Counted from the first letter of the stretch, positions 1-14,213 are shown. The stretch is DNA of 60,390 nt from Mesostigma viride (GCA_009746045.1 RPFO01000787.1:1-60390); one strand, 5' to 3'. Notes: generated from the letters alone by a model not told the origin. Program-made: numbers and translations.

Positions 1-3000
1 GCATCTCCTGTTCCCATGCCCGCATCTCTTGTTCCCACACCGCATCTCTTGTTCCCATGCCCGCATGCTCATCCATACCCGCATCCCACCCCATTCCCGC
101 ATCTTCGTGTTCCCATGCCCGCATCTCTTGTCCCATCCCGCATCTCTTGTTCCCATGGCGATCTCTTGTTTCCCAGCTCCGCTCTCTTGTTCCCATAGCC
201 CCGCATCTCCCACCCCCATAACCCGCATCTCCCACCCCATACTACCCGCATCTCTTGTTCCCATGCCGCGCATCTCTTGTTCCCGCCCGCATCTCTTGTT
301 CCCATGCCCGCATCTCTTGTTCCCATGCCCGCATCTCTTGTTCCCATACCCGCATCTCTTTGTTACCATCCCGCATCTCTTGTATCCATACCCGCACTCT
401 TGTCCCATGGGCCCGCATCTCTCTTGTTCCCATGCCCGCATCTCCCTGGATTCCCATGCCCCGCATCTCTTGTTCCCATCGCCCTGCATACTCCCATCCC
501 CATTGCCCGCCATCTCTTGTTCCCCTGCCCGCATCTCTTTGTTCCCCATGCCCGCATCTCTTGTTCCCATGCCCGCATCTCTTGTTCCCATAACCCGCAT
601 CTCTTGTTCCCATGCCCCGCATCTCTTGTTCCCATGCCCGCATCTCTTGTTCCCATGCCCGCATCTCTTGTTCCCATGCCCGCATCTCTTGTTCCCATAC
701 CCGCATCTCCCACTCCCATCCCGCACTCTTGTTCCCATGCCGCATCTCTTGTCCCCATGCCCGCATCTCTGTTCCCATGCCCGCATCTCTTGTTCCATGC
801 CCGCATCTCCCATCCCCATGCCCGCTCTCTTGTTCCCATGCCCGCATCTCTTGTTTCCCATGCCCGCAATCTTCTTGTTCCCATGCCCGCATCTCTCGTT
901 CCCATGCCCGCATCTCCCATCCCCATGCCCGCATCTCTTGTTCCCATAACCCGCATCTCTTGTTCCCATGCCGCATCTCTTGTTCCCATGCCCGCATCTC
1001 TGTTCCCATGCCCGCATCTCTTGTCCCATACCCGCATCTCTTGTTCCCATGCCCGCATCTCTTGTTCCCATGCCCGCATCTCTTGTTCCCATGCCCGCAT
1101 CTCCCATCCCCATGCCCGCATCTCTTGTTCCCTGCCGCATCTCTTGTTCCCATGCCCGCATCTCCCATCCCCATACCCGCATCTCTTGTTCCCATGCCCG
1201 CATCTCTTGTTCCCATGCCCGCATCTCTTGTTCCATACCCGCATTTCTTGTTCCCATGCCCGCATCTCTTGTCCCCATGCCCCATCTCTTGTTCCCGATG
1301 CCCGCATCTCTTTTCCCACACCCCATCTCTTGTTCCCATCCCCGCATCTCCATCCCCATACCCCAATCTCCCACCCCATACCCGCATCTCTTGTTCCCAT
1401 GCCCGCATTCTCTTGTTCCCATACCCGCATCTCTTGTTCCCATGCCCGCATCTCTTGTTCCCAATGCTCGCATCTCTGTTCCCATACCCGCATCTCCCAC
1501 CCCCATACCCGCATCTCCCACCCCTACCCGCATCTCTTGTTCCCATGCGCGCATCTCTTGTTCCCATGCCCGCATCTCTTGTTCCCATGCCGCATCTCTT
1601 GTTCCCTGCCCGCATCTCTTGTTCCCATACCCGCATCTCTTGTTCCCATGCCCGCATCTCTTGTTCCCATGCCCGCATCTCTTGTTCCCATGCCCGGCAT
1701 CTCTTGTTCCCATGCCCGCATCTCCCATCCCCAATGCCCGCATCTCTTGTTCCATAACCCGCAATCTCTTGTCCCATGCCCCGCATCTCCCATCCCCCAT
1801 GCCCGCATCTCTTGTTCCATGCCCGCATCTCTTGTTCCCATGCCCATGCAATCTTTGTTCCCATGCCCGCATCTCCCATCCCCATGCCCGCATCTCTTGT
1901 TCCCATGCCCGCATCTCTTGTTCCCATGCCCCGCATCTCTTGTTCCCATGCCCGCATCTCTGGTTCCCATGCCCGCATCTCCCATCCCATGCCCGCATCT
2001 CCCATCCCCATGCCCGCATCTCTTGTTCCCATACCCGCATCTCTTGTTCCCATGCCCGCATCTCTTGTTCCCATGCCCGCATCTCTTTTCCCATACCCGC
2101 ATCTCTTGTTCCCATGCCCGCATCTCTTGTTCCCATACCGCATCTCTTGTTCCCATGCCCGCATCTCCCATCCCCATGCCCGCATCTCTTGTTCCCATGC
2201 CCGCATCTCCCACCCCCATACCGCATCTCTTGTTCCCATGCCCGCATCTCTTGTTCCCATGCCCGCATCTCTTGTTCCCATGCCCGCATCTCTTGTTCCC
2301 ATGCCCGCATCTCTCGTTCCCATGCCCGCATCTCTTGTTTCCATGCCCGCATCTCTTGTTCCCATGCCCGCATCTCCCATCCCCATGCCGCATCTCGTTC
2401 CCATGCCGCATCTCTTGTTCCCATGCCCGCATCTCCCTCCCCATGCCCGCATCTCTTGTTCCCATGCCCGCATCTCCCATCCCCATACCCGCATCTCTTG
2501 TTCCCATGCCCGCATCTCTTGTTCCCCATGCCCGCATCTCTTGTTCCCATGCCCGCATCTCCCATCCCCATGCCCGCATCTCTCGTTCCCATGCCCGCAT
2601 CTCTTGTTTCCCATACCCGCATCTCTTGTTCCCATGCCCGCATCTCTTGTTCCCCTGCCCGCATCTCTTGTTCCCATGCCCGCATCTCTCCATCCCCATG
2701 CCCGCATCTCTTGTTCCCATGCCCGCATCTCTTGTTCCCATGCCGCATCTCTTGTTCCCATACCCGCATCTCTTGTTCCCATGCCGCATCTCTTGTTCCC
2801 ATACCCGCATCTCCCATCCCCATGCCCGCATCTCTTGTTCCCATGCCCGCATCTCCCATCCCCATGCCCGCATCTCTTGTTCCCATGCCCGCATCTCTTG
2901 TTCCCATGCCCGCATCTCTTGTTCCCATGCCCGCATCTCTGTTCCCATGCCCGCATCTCCCATCCCCATGCCCGCATCTCCCATCCCCATACCCGCATCT

Positions 3001-6000
3001 TGTTCCCATGCCCGCATCTCTTGTTCCCATGCCCGCATCTCTTGTTCCCATACCCGCATTTCTTGTTCCCATGCCTGCATCTCTTGTTCCCATGCCCGCA
3101 TCTCCCATCCCATACCCGCATCTCCCACCCCCATACCGCATCTCTTGTTCCCATGCCCGCATCTCTTGTTCCCATACCCGCATCTCTTGTTCCCATGCCC
3201 GCATCTCTTGTTCCCATGCCGCATCTCTTGTTCCCATACCCGCATCTCCACCCCATACCCGCATCTCCCACCCCCATACCCGCATCTCTTGTTCCCATGC
3301 CCGCATCTCTTGTTCCCATGCCCGCATCTCTTGTTCCCATGCCCGCATCTCTTGTTCCCATGCCCGCATCTCTTGTTCCCATACCCGCATCTCTTGTTCC
3401 ATGCCCGCATCTCTTGTTCCCATGCCCGCATCTCTTGTTCCCATGCCCGCATCTCTTGTTCCCATGCCCGCATCTCCCATCCCCATGCCCGCATCTCTTG
3501 TTCCCATACCCGCATCTCTTGTTCCCATGCCCGCATCTCCCATCCCCATGCCCGCATCTCTTGTTCCCATGCCCGCATCTCTTGTTCCCATGCCCGCATC
3601 TCCCATCCCCATGCCCGCATCTCTTGTTCCCATGCCCGCATCTCTTGTTCCCATGCCCGCATCTCTTGTTCCCATGCCCGCATCTCTTGTTCCCATGCCC
3701 GCATCTCCCATCCCCATGCCCGCATCTCCCATCCCCATGCCCGCATCTCTTGTCCCATACCCGCATCTCTTGTTCCCATGCCCGCATCTCTTGTTCCCAT
3801 GCCCGCATCTCTTGTTCCCATACCCGCATCTCTTGTTCCCATGCCCGCATCTCTTGTTCCCATGCCCGCATCTCTTGTTCCCATGCCCGCATCTCCCACC
3901 CCCATACCCGCATCTCTTGTTCCCATGCCCGCATCTCTTGTTCCCATGCCCGCATCTCTTGTTCCCATGCCCGCATCTCTTGTTCCCATGCCCGCATCTC
4001 TCGTTCCCATGCCCGCATCTCTTGTTTCCATGCCCGCATCTCTTGTTCCCATGCCCGCATCTCCCATCCCATGCCGCATCTCTCGTTCCCATGCCCGCAT
4101 CTCTTGTTCCCATGCCCGCATCTCCCATCCCCATGCCCGCATCTCTTGTTCCCATGCCCGCATCTCCCATCCCATACCCGCATCTCTTGTTCCCATGCCC
4201 GCATCTCTTGTTCCCATGCCCGCATCTCTTGTTCCCATGCCCGCATCTCCATCCCCATGCCGCATCTCTCGTTCCCATGCCCGCATCTCTTGTTCCCATG
4301 CCCGCATCTCTTGTTCCCATGCCCGCATCTCCCATCCCATGCCCGCATCTCTTGTTCCCATGCCCGCATCTCCCATCCCCATGCCCGCATCTCTTGTTCC
4401 CATGCCCGCATCTCTTGTTCCCATACCCGCATCTCTTGTTCCCATGCCCGCATCTCTTGTTCCCATACCCGCATCTCTTGTTCCCATACCCGCATCTCTT
4501 GTTCCCATGCCCGCATCTCCCATCCCCATGTGCGCATCTCTTGTTCCCATGCCCGCATCTCTTGTTCCCATGCCCGCATCTCTTGTTCCCATGCCCGCAT
4601 CTCCCATCCCCATGCGCGCATCTCTTGTTCCCATGCCCGCATCTCTTGTTCCCATGCCCGCATCTCTTGTTCCCATGCCCGCATCTCTTGTTCCATGCCC
4701 GCATCTCTTGTTCCCATACCCGCATCTCTTGTTTCCATGCCCCCATCTCTTGTTCCCACACCCGCATCTCTTGTTCCCATGCCCGCATCTCCCATCCCCA
4801 TGCCCGCATCTCTTGTTCCCATGCCCGCATCTCTTTGTTCCCATACCCGCATCTCTTGTTCCCATGCCCGCATCTCCCATCCCCATGCCCGCATCTCTTG
4901 TTCCCATACCCGCATCTCTTGTTCCCATGCCCGCATCTCCCATCCCCATGCCCACATCTCTTGTTCCATGCCCGCATCTCCCATCCCATGCCCGCATCTC
5001 TTGTTCCCATGCCCGCATCTCCATTCCCATGCCCGCATCTCTTGTTCCCATGCCCGCATCTCTTGTTCCCACACCCGCATCTCTTGTTCCCATGCCCGCA
5101 TCTCTTGTTCCCATGCCCGCATCTCCCATCCCCATGCCCGCATCTCTTGTTCCCACACCCGCATCTCTTGTTCCCATGCCCGCATCTCTTGTTCCATGCC
5201 CGCATCTCCCATCCCCATACCCGCATCTCTTGTTCCCATGCCCGCATCTCTTGTTCCCATACCCGCATCTCTTGTTCCCATGCCCGCATCTCCCATCCCA
5301 TGCCCGAATCTCTTGTTCCCATGCCCGCATCTCTTGTTCCCATGCCCGCATCTCTTGTTCCCATGCCCGCATCTCTTGTTCCCATGCCTGCATCTCTTGT
5401 TCCCATGTCCGCATCTCTTGTTCCCATGCCCGCATCTCTTGTTCCCATGCCCGCATCTCCCATCCCCTACCCGCATCTCTTGTTCCCATGCCCGCATCTC
5501 TTGTTCCCATGCCCGCATCTCTTGTTCCCATGCCCGCATCTCCCATCCCCATGCCCGCATCTCTTGTTCCCATGCCCGCATCTCTTGTTCCCATGCCCGC
5601 ATCTCCCATCCCCATGCCCGCATCTCTTGTTCCCATGCCCGCATCTCTTGTTCCCATGCCCGCATCTCTTGTTCCCATGCCCGCATCTCTTGTTCCCATA
5701 CCCGCATCTCCCATTCCCATGCCCGCATCTCTTGTTCCCATGCCCGCATCTCCATCCCCATGCCCGCATCTCTTGTTCCCACACCGCATCTCTTGTTCCC
5801 ATGCCCGCATCTCTTGTTCCCATGCCCGCATCTCCCATCCCATACCCGCATCTCTTGTTCCCATACCCGCATCTCTTGTTCCCATACCGCGCATCTCTTG
5901 TTCCCATGCCCGCATCTCCCATCCCATGCCCGAATCTCTTGTTCCCATGCCCGCATCTCTTGTTCCCATGCCCGCATCTCTTGTTCCCATGCCCGCATCT

Positions 6001-9000
6001 CTTGTTCCCATGCCCGCATCTCTTGTTCCCATGTCCGCATCTCTTGTTCCCATGCCCGCATCTCTTGTTCCCATGCCCGCATCTCCCATCCCCATACCCG
6101 CATCTCTTGTTCCCATGCCCGCATCTCTTGTTCCCATGCCCGCATCTCTTGTTCCCATGCCCGCATCTCCCATCCCCATGCCCGCATCTCTTGTTCCCAT
6201 GCCCGCATCTCTTGTTCCCATGCCCGCATCTCTTGTTCCCATGCCCGCATCTCTTGTTCCCATGCCCGCATCTCTTGTTCCCATGCCCGCATCTCTTGTT
6301 CCCATGCCCGCATCTCTTGTTCCCATACCCGCATCTCCCATCCCCATGCCCGCATCTCTTGTTCCCATGCCCGCATCTCCCATCCCCATGCCCGCATCTC
6401 TTGTTCCCATGCCCGCATCTCTTGTTCCCATGCCCGTATCTCTTGTTCCCATGCCCGCATCTCTTGTTCCATGCCCGCATCTCCCATCCCCATGCCCGCA
6501 TCTCCCATCCCCATGCCCGCATCTCTTGTTCCCATGCCCGCATCTCTTGTTCCCATGCCCGCATCTCTTGTTCCCATGCCCGCATCTCTTGTTCCCATGC
6601 CCGCATCTCTTGTTCCCATACCCGCATCTCCCATTCCCATGCCCGCATCTCTTGTTCCCATGCCCGCATCTCCCATCCCCATGCCCGCATCTCTTGTTCC
6701 CACACCCGCATCTCTTGTTCCCATGCCCGCATCTCTTGTTCCCATGCCCGCATCTCCCATCCCCATACCCGCATCTCTTGTTCCCATACCCGCATCTCTT
6801 GTTCCCATACCCGCATCTCTTGTTCCCATGCCCGCATCTCCCATCCCCATGCCCGAATCTCTTGTTCCCATGCCCGCATCTCTTGTTCCCATGCCCGCAT
6901 CTCTTGTTCCCATGCCCGCATCTCTTGTTCCCATGCCCGCATCTCTTGTTCCCATGTCCGCATCTCTTGTTCCCATGCCCGCATCTCTTGTTCCCATGCC
7001 CGCATCTCCCATCCCCATACCCGCATCTCTTGTTCCCATGCCCGCATCTCTTGTTCCCATGCCCGCATCTCTTGTTCCCATGCCCGCATCTCCCATCCCC
7101 ATGCCCGCATCTCTTGTTCCCATGCCCGCATCTCTTGTTCCCATGCCCGCATCTCTTGTTCCCATGCCCGCATCTCTTGTTCCCATGCCCGCATCTCTTG
7201 TTCCCATGCCCGCATCTCTTGTTCCCATGCCCGCATCTCTTGTTCCCATACCCGCATCTCCCATCCCCATGCCCGCATCTCTTGTTCCCATGCCCGCATC
7301 TCCCATCCCCATGCCCGCATCTCTTGTTCCCATGCCCGCATCTCTTGTTCCCATGCCCGCATCTCTTGTTCCCATGCCCGCATCTCTTGTTCCCATGCCC
7401 GCATCTCCCATCCCCATGCCCGCATCTCCCATCCCCATGCCCGCATCTCTTGTTCCCATGCCCGCATCTCTTGTTCCCATGCCCGCATCTCTTGTTCCCA
7501 TACCCGCATCTCTTGTTCCCATGCCCGCATCTCTCGTTCCCATGCCCGCATCTCATGTTCCCATACCCGCATCTCTTGTTCCCATGCCCGCATCTCTTAT
7601 TCCCATGCCCGCATCTCTTGTTCCCACACCCGCATCTCCCACCCCCATGCCCGCATCTCTTGTTCCCATGCCCGCATCTCTTGTTCCCATGCCCGCATCT
7701 CCCATCCCCATGCCCGCATCTCTTGTTCCCATACCCGCATCTCTCGTTCCCATGCCCGCATCTTTTGTTCCCATGCCCGCATCTCCCATCCCCATGCCCG
7801 CATCTCTTGTTCCCATGCCCGCATCTCTTGTTCCCATGCCCGCATCTCTTGTTCCCATGCCCGCATCTCCCATCCCCATGCCCGCATCTCCCATCCCCAT
7901 GCCCGCATCTCTTGTTCCCATGCCCGCATCTCTTGTTCCCATGCCCGCATCTCTTGTTCCCATGCCCGCATCTCTTGTTCCCATGCCCGCATCTCTTGTT
8001 CCCATACCCGCATCTCTTGTTACCATGCCCGCATCTCTTGTTCCCATACCCGCATCTCTTGTCCCCATGCCCGCATCTCTTGTTCCCATGCCCGCATCTC
8101 CCATCCCCATGCCCGCATCTCTTGTTCCCATGCCCGCATCTCCCATCCCCATGCCCCCATCTCTTGTTCCCATGCCCGCATCTCTTGTTCCCATGCCCGC
8201 ATCTCTTGTTCCCATGCCCGCATCTCTTGTTCCCATACCCGCATCTCTTGTTCCCATGCCCGCATCTCTTGTTCCCATGCCCGCATCTCTTGTTCCCATG
8301 CCCGCATCTCTTGTTCCCATGCCCGCATCTCTTGTTCCCATACCCGCATCTCCCATCCCCATACCCGCATCTCTTGTTCCCATGCCCGCATCTCTTGTCC
8401 CCATGCCCGCATCTCTTGTTCCCATGCCCGCATCTCTTGTTCCCATGCCCGCATCTCCCATCCCCATGCCCGCATCTCTTGTTCCCATGCCCGCATCTCT
8501 TGTTCCCATGCCCGCATCTCTTGTTCCCATGCCCGCATCTCTCGTTCCCATGCCCGCATCTCCCATCCCCATGCCCGCATCTCTTGTTCCCATACCCGCA
8601 TCTCTTGTTCCCATGCCCGCATCTCTTGTTCCCATGCCCGCATCTCTTGTTCCCATGCCCGCATCTCTTGTCCCATACCCGCATCTCTTGTTCCCATGCC
8701 CGCATCTCTTGTTCCCATGCCCGCATCTCTTGTTCCCATGCCCGCATCTCCCATCCCCATGCCCGCATCTCTTGTTCCCATGCCCGCATCTCTTGTTCCC
8801 ATGCCCGCATCTCCCATCCCATACCCGCATCTCTTGTTCCCATGCCCGCATCTCTTGTTCCCATGCCCGCATCTCTTGTTCCCATACCCGCATTTCTTGT
8901 TCCCATGCCCGCATCTCTTGTCCCCATGCCCGCATCTCTTGTTCCCATGCCCGCATCTCTTGTTCCCACACCCGCATCTCTTGTTCCCATGCCCGCATCT

Positions 9001-12000
9001 CCCATCCCCATACCCGCATCTCCCACCCCCATACCCGCATCTCTTGTTCCCATGCCCGCATCTCTTGTTCCCATACCCGCATCTCTTGTTCCCATGCCCG
9101 CATCTCTTGTTCCCATGCTCGCATCTCTTGTTCCCATACCCGCATCTCCCACCCCCATACCCGCATCTCCCACCCCCATACCCGCATCTCTTGTTCCCAT
9201 GCGCGCATCTCTTGTTCCCATGCCCGCATCTCTTGTTCCCATGCCCGCATCTCTTGTTCCCATGCCCGCATCTCTTGTTCCCATACCCGCATCTCTTGTT
9301 ACCATGCCCGCATCTCTTGTTCCCATACCCGCATCTCTTGTCCCCATGCCCGCATCTCTTGTTCCCATGCCCGCATCTCCCATCCCCATGCCCGCATCTC
9401 TTGTTCCCATGCCCGCATCTCCCATCCCCATGCCCCCATCTCTTGTTCCCATGCCCGCATCTCTTGTTCCCATGCCCGCATCTCTTGTTCCCATGCCCGC
9501 ATCTCTTGTTCCCATACCCGCATCTCTTGTTCCCATGCCCGCATCTCTTGTTCCCATGCCCGCATCTCTTGTTCCCATGCCCGCATCTCTTGTTCCCATG
9601 CCCGCATCTCTTGTTCCCATACCCGCATCTCCCATCCCCATACCCGCATCTCTTGTTCCCATGCCCGCATCTCTTGTCCCCATGCCCGCATCTCTTGTTC
9701 CCATGCCCGCATCTCTTGTTCCCATGCCCGCATCTCCCATCCCCATGCCCGCATCTCTTGTTCCCATGCCCGCATCTCTTGTTCCCATGCCCGCATCTCT
9801 TGTTCCCATGCCCGCATCTCTCGTTCCCATGCCCGCATCTCCCATCCCCATGCCCGCATCTCTTGTTCCCATACCCGCATCTCTTGTTCCCATGCCCGCA
9901 TCTCTTGTTCCCATGCCCGCATCTCTTGTTCCCATGCCCGCATCTCTTGTCCCATACCCGCATCTCTTGTTCCCATGCCCGCATCTCTTGTTCCCATGCC
10001 CGCATCTCTTGTTCCCATGCCCGCATCTCCCATCCCCATGCCCGCATCTCTTGTTCCCATGCCCGCATCTCTTGTTCCCATGCCCGCATCTCCCATCCCC
10101 ATACCCGCATCTCTTGTTCCCATGCCCGCATCTCTTGTTCCCATGCCCGCATCTCTTGTTCCCATACCCGCATTTCTTGTTCCCATGCCCGCATCTCTTG
10201 TCCCCATGCCCGCATCTCTTGTTCCCATGCCCGCATCTCTTGTTCCCACACCCGCATCTCTTGTTCCCATGCCCGCATCTCCCATCCCCATACCCGCATC
10301 TCCCACCCCCATACCCGCATCTCTTGTTCCCATGCCCGCATCTCTTGTTCCCATACCCGCATCTCTTGTTCCCATGCCCGCATCTCTTGTTCCCATGCTC
10401 GCATCTCTTGTTCCCATACCCGCATCTCCCACCCCCATACCCGCATCTCCCACCCCCATACCCGCATCTCTTGTTCCCATGCGCGCATCTCTTGTTCCCA
10501 TGCCCGCATCTCTTGTTCCCATGCCCGCATCTCTTGTTCCCATGCCCGCATCTCTTGTTCCCATGCCCGCATCTCTTGTTCCCATACCCGCATCTCTTGT
10601 TACCATGCCCGCATCTCTTGTTCCCATACCCGCATCTCTTGTCCCCATGCCCGCATCTCTTGTTCCCATGCCCGCATCTCCCATCCCCATGCCCGCATCT
10701 CTTGTTCCCATGCCCGCATCTCCCATCCCCATGCCCCCATCTCTTGTTCCCATGCCCGCATCTCTTGTTCCCATGCCCGCATCTCTTGTTCCCATGCCCG
10801 CATCTCTTGTTCCCATACCCGCATCTCTTGTTCCCATGCCCGCATCTCTTGTTCCCATGCCCGCATCTCTTGTTCCCATGCCCGCATCTCTTGTTCCCAT
10901 GCCCGCATCTCTTGTTCCCATACCCGCATCTCCCATCCCCATACCCGCATCTCTTGTTCCCATGCCCGCATCTCTTGTCCCCATGCCCGCATCTCTTGTT
11001 CCCATGCCCGCATCTCTTGTTCCCATGCCCGCATCTCCCATCCCCATGCCCGCATCTCTTGTTCCCATGCCCGCATCTCTTGTTCCCATGCCCGCATCTC
11101 TTGTTCCCATGCCCGCATCTCTCGTTCCCATGCCCGCATCTCCCATCCCCATGCCCGCATCTCTTGTTCCCATACCCGCATCTCTTGTTCCCATGCCCGC
11201 ATCTCTTGTTCCCATGCCCGCATCTCTTGTTCCCATGCCCGCATCTCTTGTCCCATACCCGCATCTCTTGTTCCCATGCCCGCATCTCTTGTTCCCATGC
11301 CCGCATCTCTTGTTCCCATGCCCGCATCTCCCATCCCCATGCCCGCATCTCTTGTTCCCATGCCCGCATCTCTTGTTCCCATGCCCGCATCTCCCATCCC
11401 CATACCCGCATCTCTTGTTCCCATGCCCGCATCTCTTGTTCCCATGCCCGCATCTCTTGTTCCCATACCCGCATTTCTTGTTCCCATGCCCGCATCTCTT
11501 GTCCCCATGCCCGCATCTCTTGTTCCCATGCCCGCATCTCTTGTTCCCACACCCGCATCTCTTGTTCCCATGCCCGCATCTCCCATCCCCATACCCGCAT
11601 CTCCCACCCCCATACCCGCATCTCTTGTTCCCATGCCCGCATCTCTTGTTCCCATACCCGCATCTCTTGTTCCCATGCCCGCATCTCTTGTTCCCATGCT
11701 CGCATCTCTTGTTCCCATACCCGCATCTCCCACCCCCATACCCGCATCTCCCACCCCCATACCCGCATCTCTTGTTCCCATGCGCGCATCTCTTGTTCCC
11801 ATGCCCGCATCTCTTGTTCCCATGCCCGCATCTCTTGTTCCCATGCCCGCATCTCTTGTTCCCATACCCGCATCTCTTGTTACCATGCCCGCATCTCTTG
11901 TTCCCATACCCGCATCTCTTGTCCCCATGCCCGCATCTCTTGTTCCCATGCCCGCATCTCCCATCCCCATGCCCGCATCTCTTGTTCCCATGCCCGCATC

Positions 12001-13660
12001 TCCCATCCCCATGCCCCATCTCTTGTTCCCATGCCCGCATCTCTTGTTCCCATGCCCGCATCTCTTGTTCCCATGCCCGCATCTCCCATCCCCATGCCCG
12101 CATCTCTCGTTCCCATGCCCGCATCTCGTGTTCCCATGCCCGCATCTCTTGTTCCCATGCCCGCATCTCTTGTTCCCATGCCCGCATCTCTTGTTCCCAT
12201 GCCCGCATCTCCCATCCCCATGCCCGCATCTCCCATCCCCATGCCCGCATCTCTTGTTCCCATGCCCGCATCTCTTGTTCCCATGCCCGCATCTCTTGTT
12301 CCCATGCCCGCATCTCTTGTTCCCATGCCTGCATCTCTCGTTCCCATACCCGCATCTCTTGTTCCCATGCCCGCATCTCTTGTTCCCATGCCCACATCTC
12401 TTGTTCCCATACCCGCATCTCTTGTCCCCATGCCTGCATCTCCCACCCCCATGCCCGCATCTCTTGTTCCCATGCCCGCATCTCTTGTTCCCATGCCCGC
12501 ATCTCTTGTTCCCATGCCCGCATCTCTTGTTCCCATGCCCGCATCTCTTGTTCCCATGCCCGCATCTCTTGTTCCCATCCCCGCATCTCTTGTTCCCATG
12601 CCCGCATCTCTTGTTCCCATGCCCGCATCTCTTGTTCCCATGCCCGCATCTCTCGTTCCCATACCCGCATCTCCCATCCCCATGCCCGCATCTCCCATCC
12701 CCATGCCCGCATCTCTTGTTCCCATGCCCGCATCTCTTGTTCCCATGCCCGCATCTCTTGTTCCCATGCCCGCATCTCTTGTTCCCATCCCCGCATCTCT
12801 TGTTCCCATGCCCGCATCTCTTGTTCCCATGCCCGCATCTCTTGTTCCCATGCCCGCATCTCTTGTTCCCATGCCCGCATCTCTTGTTCCCATCCCCGCA
12901 TCTCTTGTTCCCATGCCCGCATCTCTTGTTCCCATGCCCGCATCTCTTGTTCCCATGCCCGCATCTCTCGTTCCCATGCCCGCATCTCTTGTTCCCATGC
13001 CCGCATCTCCCATCCCCATGCCCGCATCTCCCATCCCCATGCCCGCATCTCTTGTTCCCATGCCCGCATCTCTTGTTCCCATGCCCGCATCTCTTGTTCC
13101 CATGCCCGCATCTCTTGTTCCCATGCCCGCATCTCTTGTTCCCATGCCCGCATCTCTTGTTCCCATGCCCGCATCTCTTGCTCCCATGCCCGCATCTCTT
13201 GCTCCCATGCCCGCATCTCTTGTTCCCATGCCCGCATCTCCCATCCCCATGCCCGCATCTCTTGTTCCCATGCCCGCATCTCTTGTTCCCATGCCCGCAT
13301 CTCTTGTTCCCATGCCCGCATCTCCCATCCCCATGCCCGCATCTCCCATCCCCATGCCCGCATCTCTTGTTCCCATGCCCGCATCTCTTGTTCCCATGCC
13401 CGCATCTCTTGTTCCCATGCCCGCATCTCTTGTTCCCATGCCCGCATCTCCCATCCCCATGCCCGCATCTCTTGTTCCCATGCCCGCATCTCTCGTTCCC
13501 ATGCCCGCATCTCTTGTTCCCATGCCCGCATCTCTTTGTTCCCATGCCCGCATCTCTTGTTCCCATGCCCGCATCTCTTCTTCCCATACCCGCATCTCTT
13601 GTTCCCATGCCCGCATCTCCCATCCCCATGCCCGCATCTCTCGTTACCGTACCCGTATCT
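1..13660. repeat. Giant 21-bp satellite array with higher-order structure
   Basis: The stretch is a head-to-tail array of a 21-bp unit that begins CCCGCATCTCTTG and ends TTCCCATG on the plus strand. A frequent variant replaces CTTGTTCCC with CCCATCCCC, and minor variants carry CATACCCG, CACACCCG or TCGTTCCC. The unit length is a multiple of three and holds no stop codon, so all six frames stay open for thousands of codons; I do not call these frames genes. A rare variant (TTACCATG) recurs near 8021, 9300, 10601 and 11881, giving a higher-order period of about 1,280-1,300 bp (61-62 units). A looser higher-order pattern is marked by GCCCGAATC near 5301, 5928 and 6851. Units left of about 2,500 carry many 1-bp indels, while those right of 12,000 are very uniform. 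The array is open at the left edge. Confidence 0.97.
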
Positions 13661-13679
13661 CTCGTTCTTATGCCACAAC

Positions 13680-13789
13680 CGCGGGACCAGCCCGTCCAGG
13701 ATCCCCCCCGCGTCTGCTGACGTCTGCACCAGCTCGGCAATGTAGCACCACACGACGCCGCCAAAGAGGATGCCCACCAAGATCTCCAG
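13680..13789 (-). CDS. NRAMP: NRAMP-family metal transporter, exon 3 (last exon visible)
   Basis: This exon reads LEILVGILFGGVVWCY then IAELVQTSADAGGILDGLVP, matching the membrane segment and loop that follow the RKLE motif in NRAMP proteins. The acceptor is GGTACAG before CTGGAG, in phase 0 with exon 2. The 3' end is uncertain. The first usable GT (GTTGTG) would end the exon at 13680, and a second candidate (GTAACG) lies about 30 bp further on. Immediately beyond, the DNA becomes degenerate and then regular 21-bp satellite, whose frame happens to stay open. The rest of the transporter, including the MPH-type metal-site segment, is not in the window: either the satellite fills intron 3 or it has truncated the gene. 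Confidence 0.8.
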
Positions 13790-13790
13790 C

Positions 13791-14213
13791 TGTACCGTTC
13801 AAGGTGGGGGTTGGGGGGTGTGCGGGGGGGAAAGTTCACGCAAGGTAGGGGGGGGAGGCGGAGGCATGTAAGGGGGGGAAGGTGGAGGCATGTAAGGGCA
13901 CGTACAGGCAGCCACATCCATGGTGGCACACACACTACATGTGGGCTGGCTTCTTGAGTGCGAACATGTGCAGGGTGGACGAGACACTGAGCACGAGCAA
14001 GCGACACGCGAGTGTGGAGATAAGGCCCCATGTGAAGCCTGGAGTATGACATGAGATGGCAATTACAGCTCTTGGCACGCAGCACTGCAAGGTCACTCTA
14101 CCTTGTGAACGCCAAACTGCTGTACGCTGAGTGCCAGCAGCGTGTCTAGTCCCGTGAGGGGGTCACCAAAAGGTTTGTACGGGTCACTGTAGCACGTGAG
14201 CTGGTCGCTCTAC
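13791..14213 (-). other. NRAMP intron 2, with a decayed copy of the end of exon 2
   Basis: This is the 423-bp intron between exons 2 and 3. Positions 14091-14160 repeat 14203-14272, the 3' end of exon 2 with its donor, at about 83% identity by eye (12 differences in 70). The copy reads LTGLDTLLALSVQQFGVHK against LTGLDTLLALGMQQFGIRK in the exon, and it keeps the AAG|GTAGAG donor. No acceptor in the right phase lies before it: read on from exon 2, the frame meets TGA within ten codons. It looks like a tandem-duplication remnant rather than a working alternative exon. Positions 13801-13890 are G-rich on the plus strand (C-rich in the sense strand), close to the exon 3 acceptor. Confidence 0.75.

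Noticed and set aside
242-13848. Very long open frames (up to about 4,500 codons) of heptapeptide repeats on both strands
   Set aside because: They follow from a 21-bp unit without stop codons. All six frames are open over long stretches, frames drift with indels, and no start or codon signal favours one.
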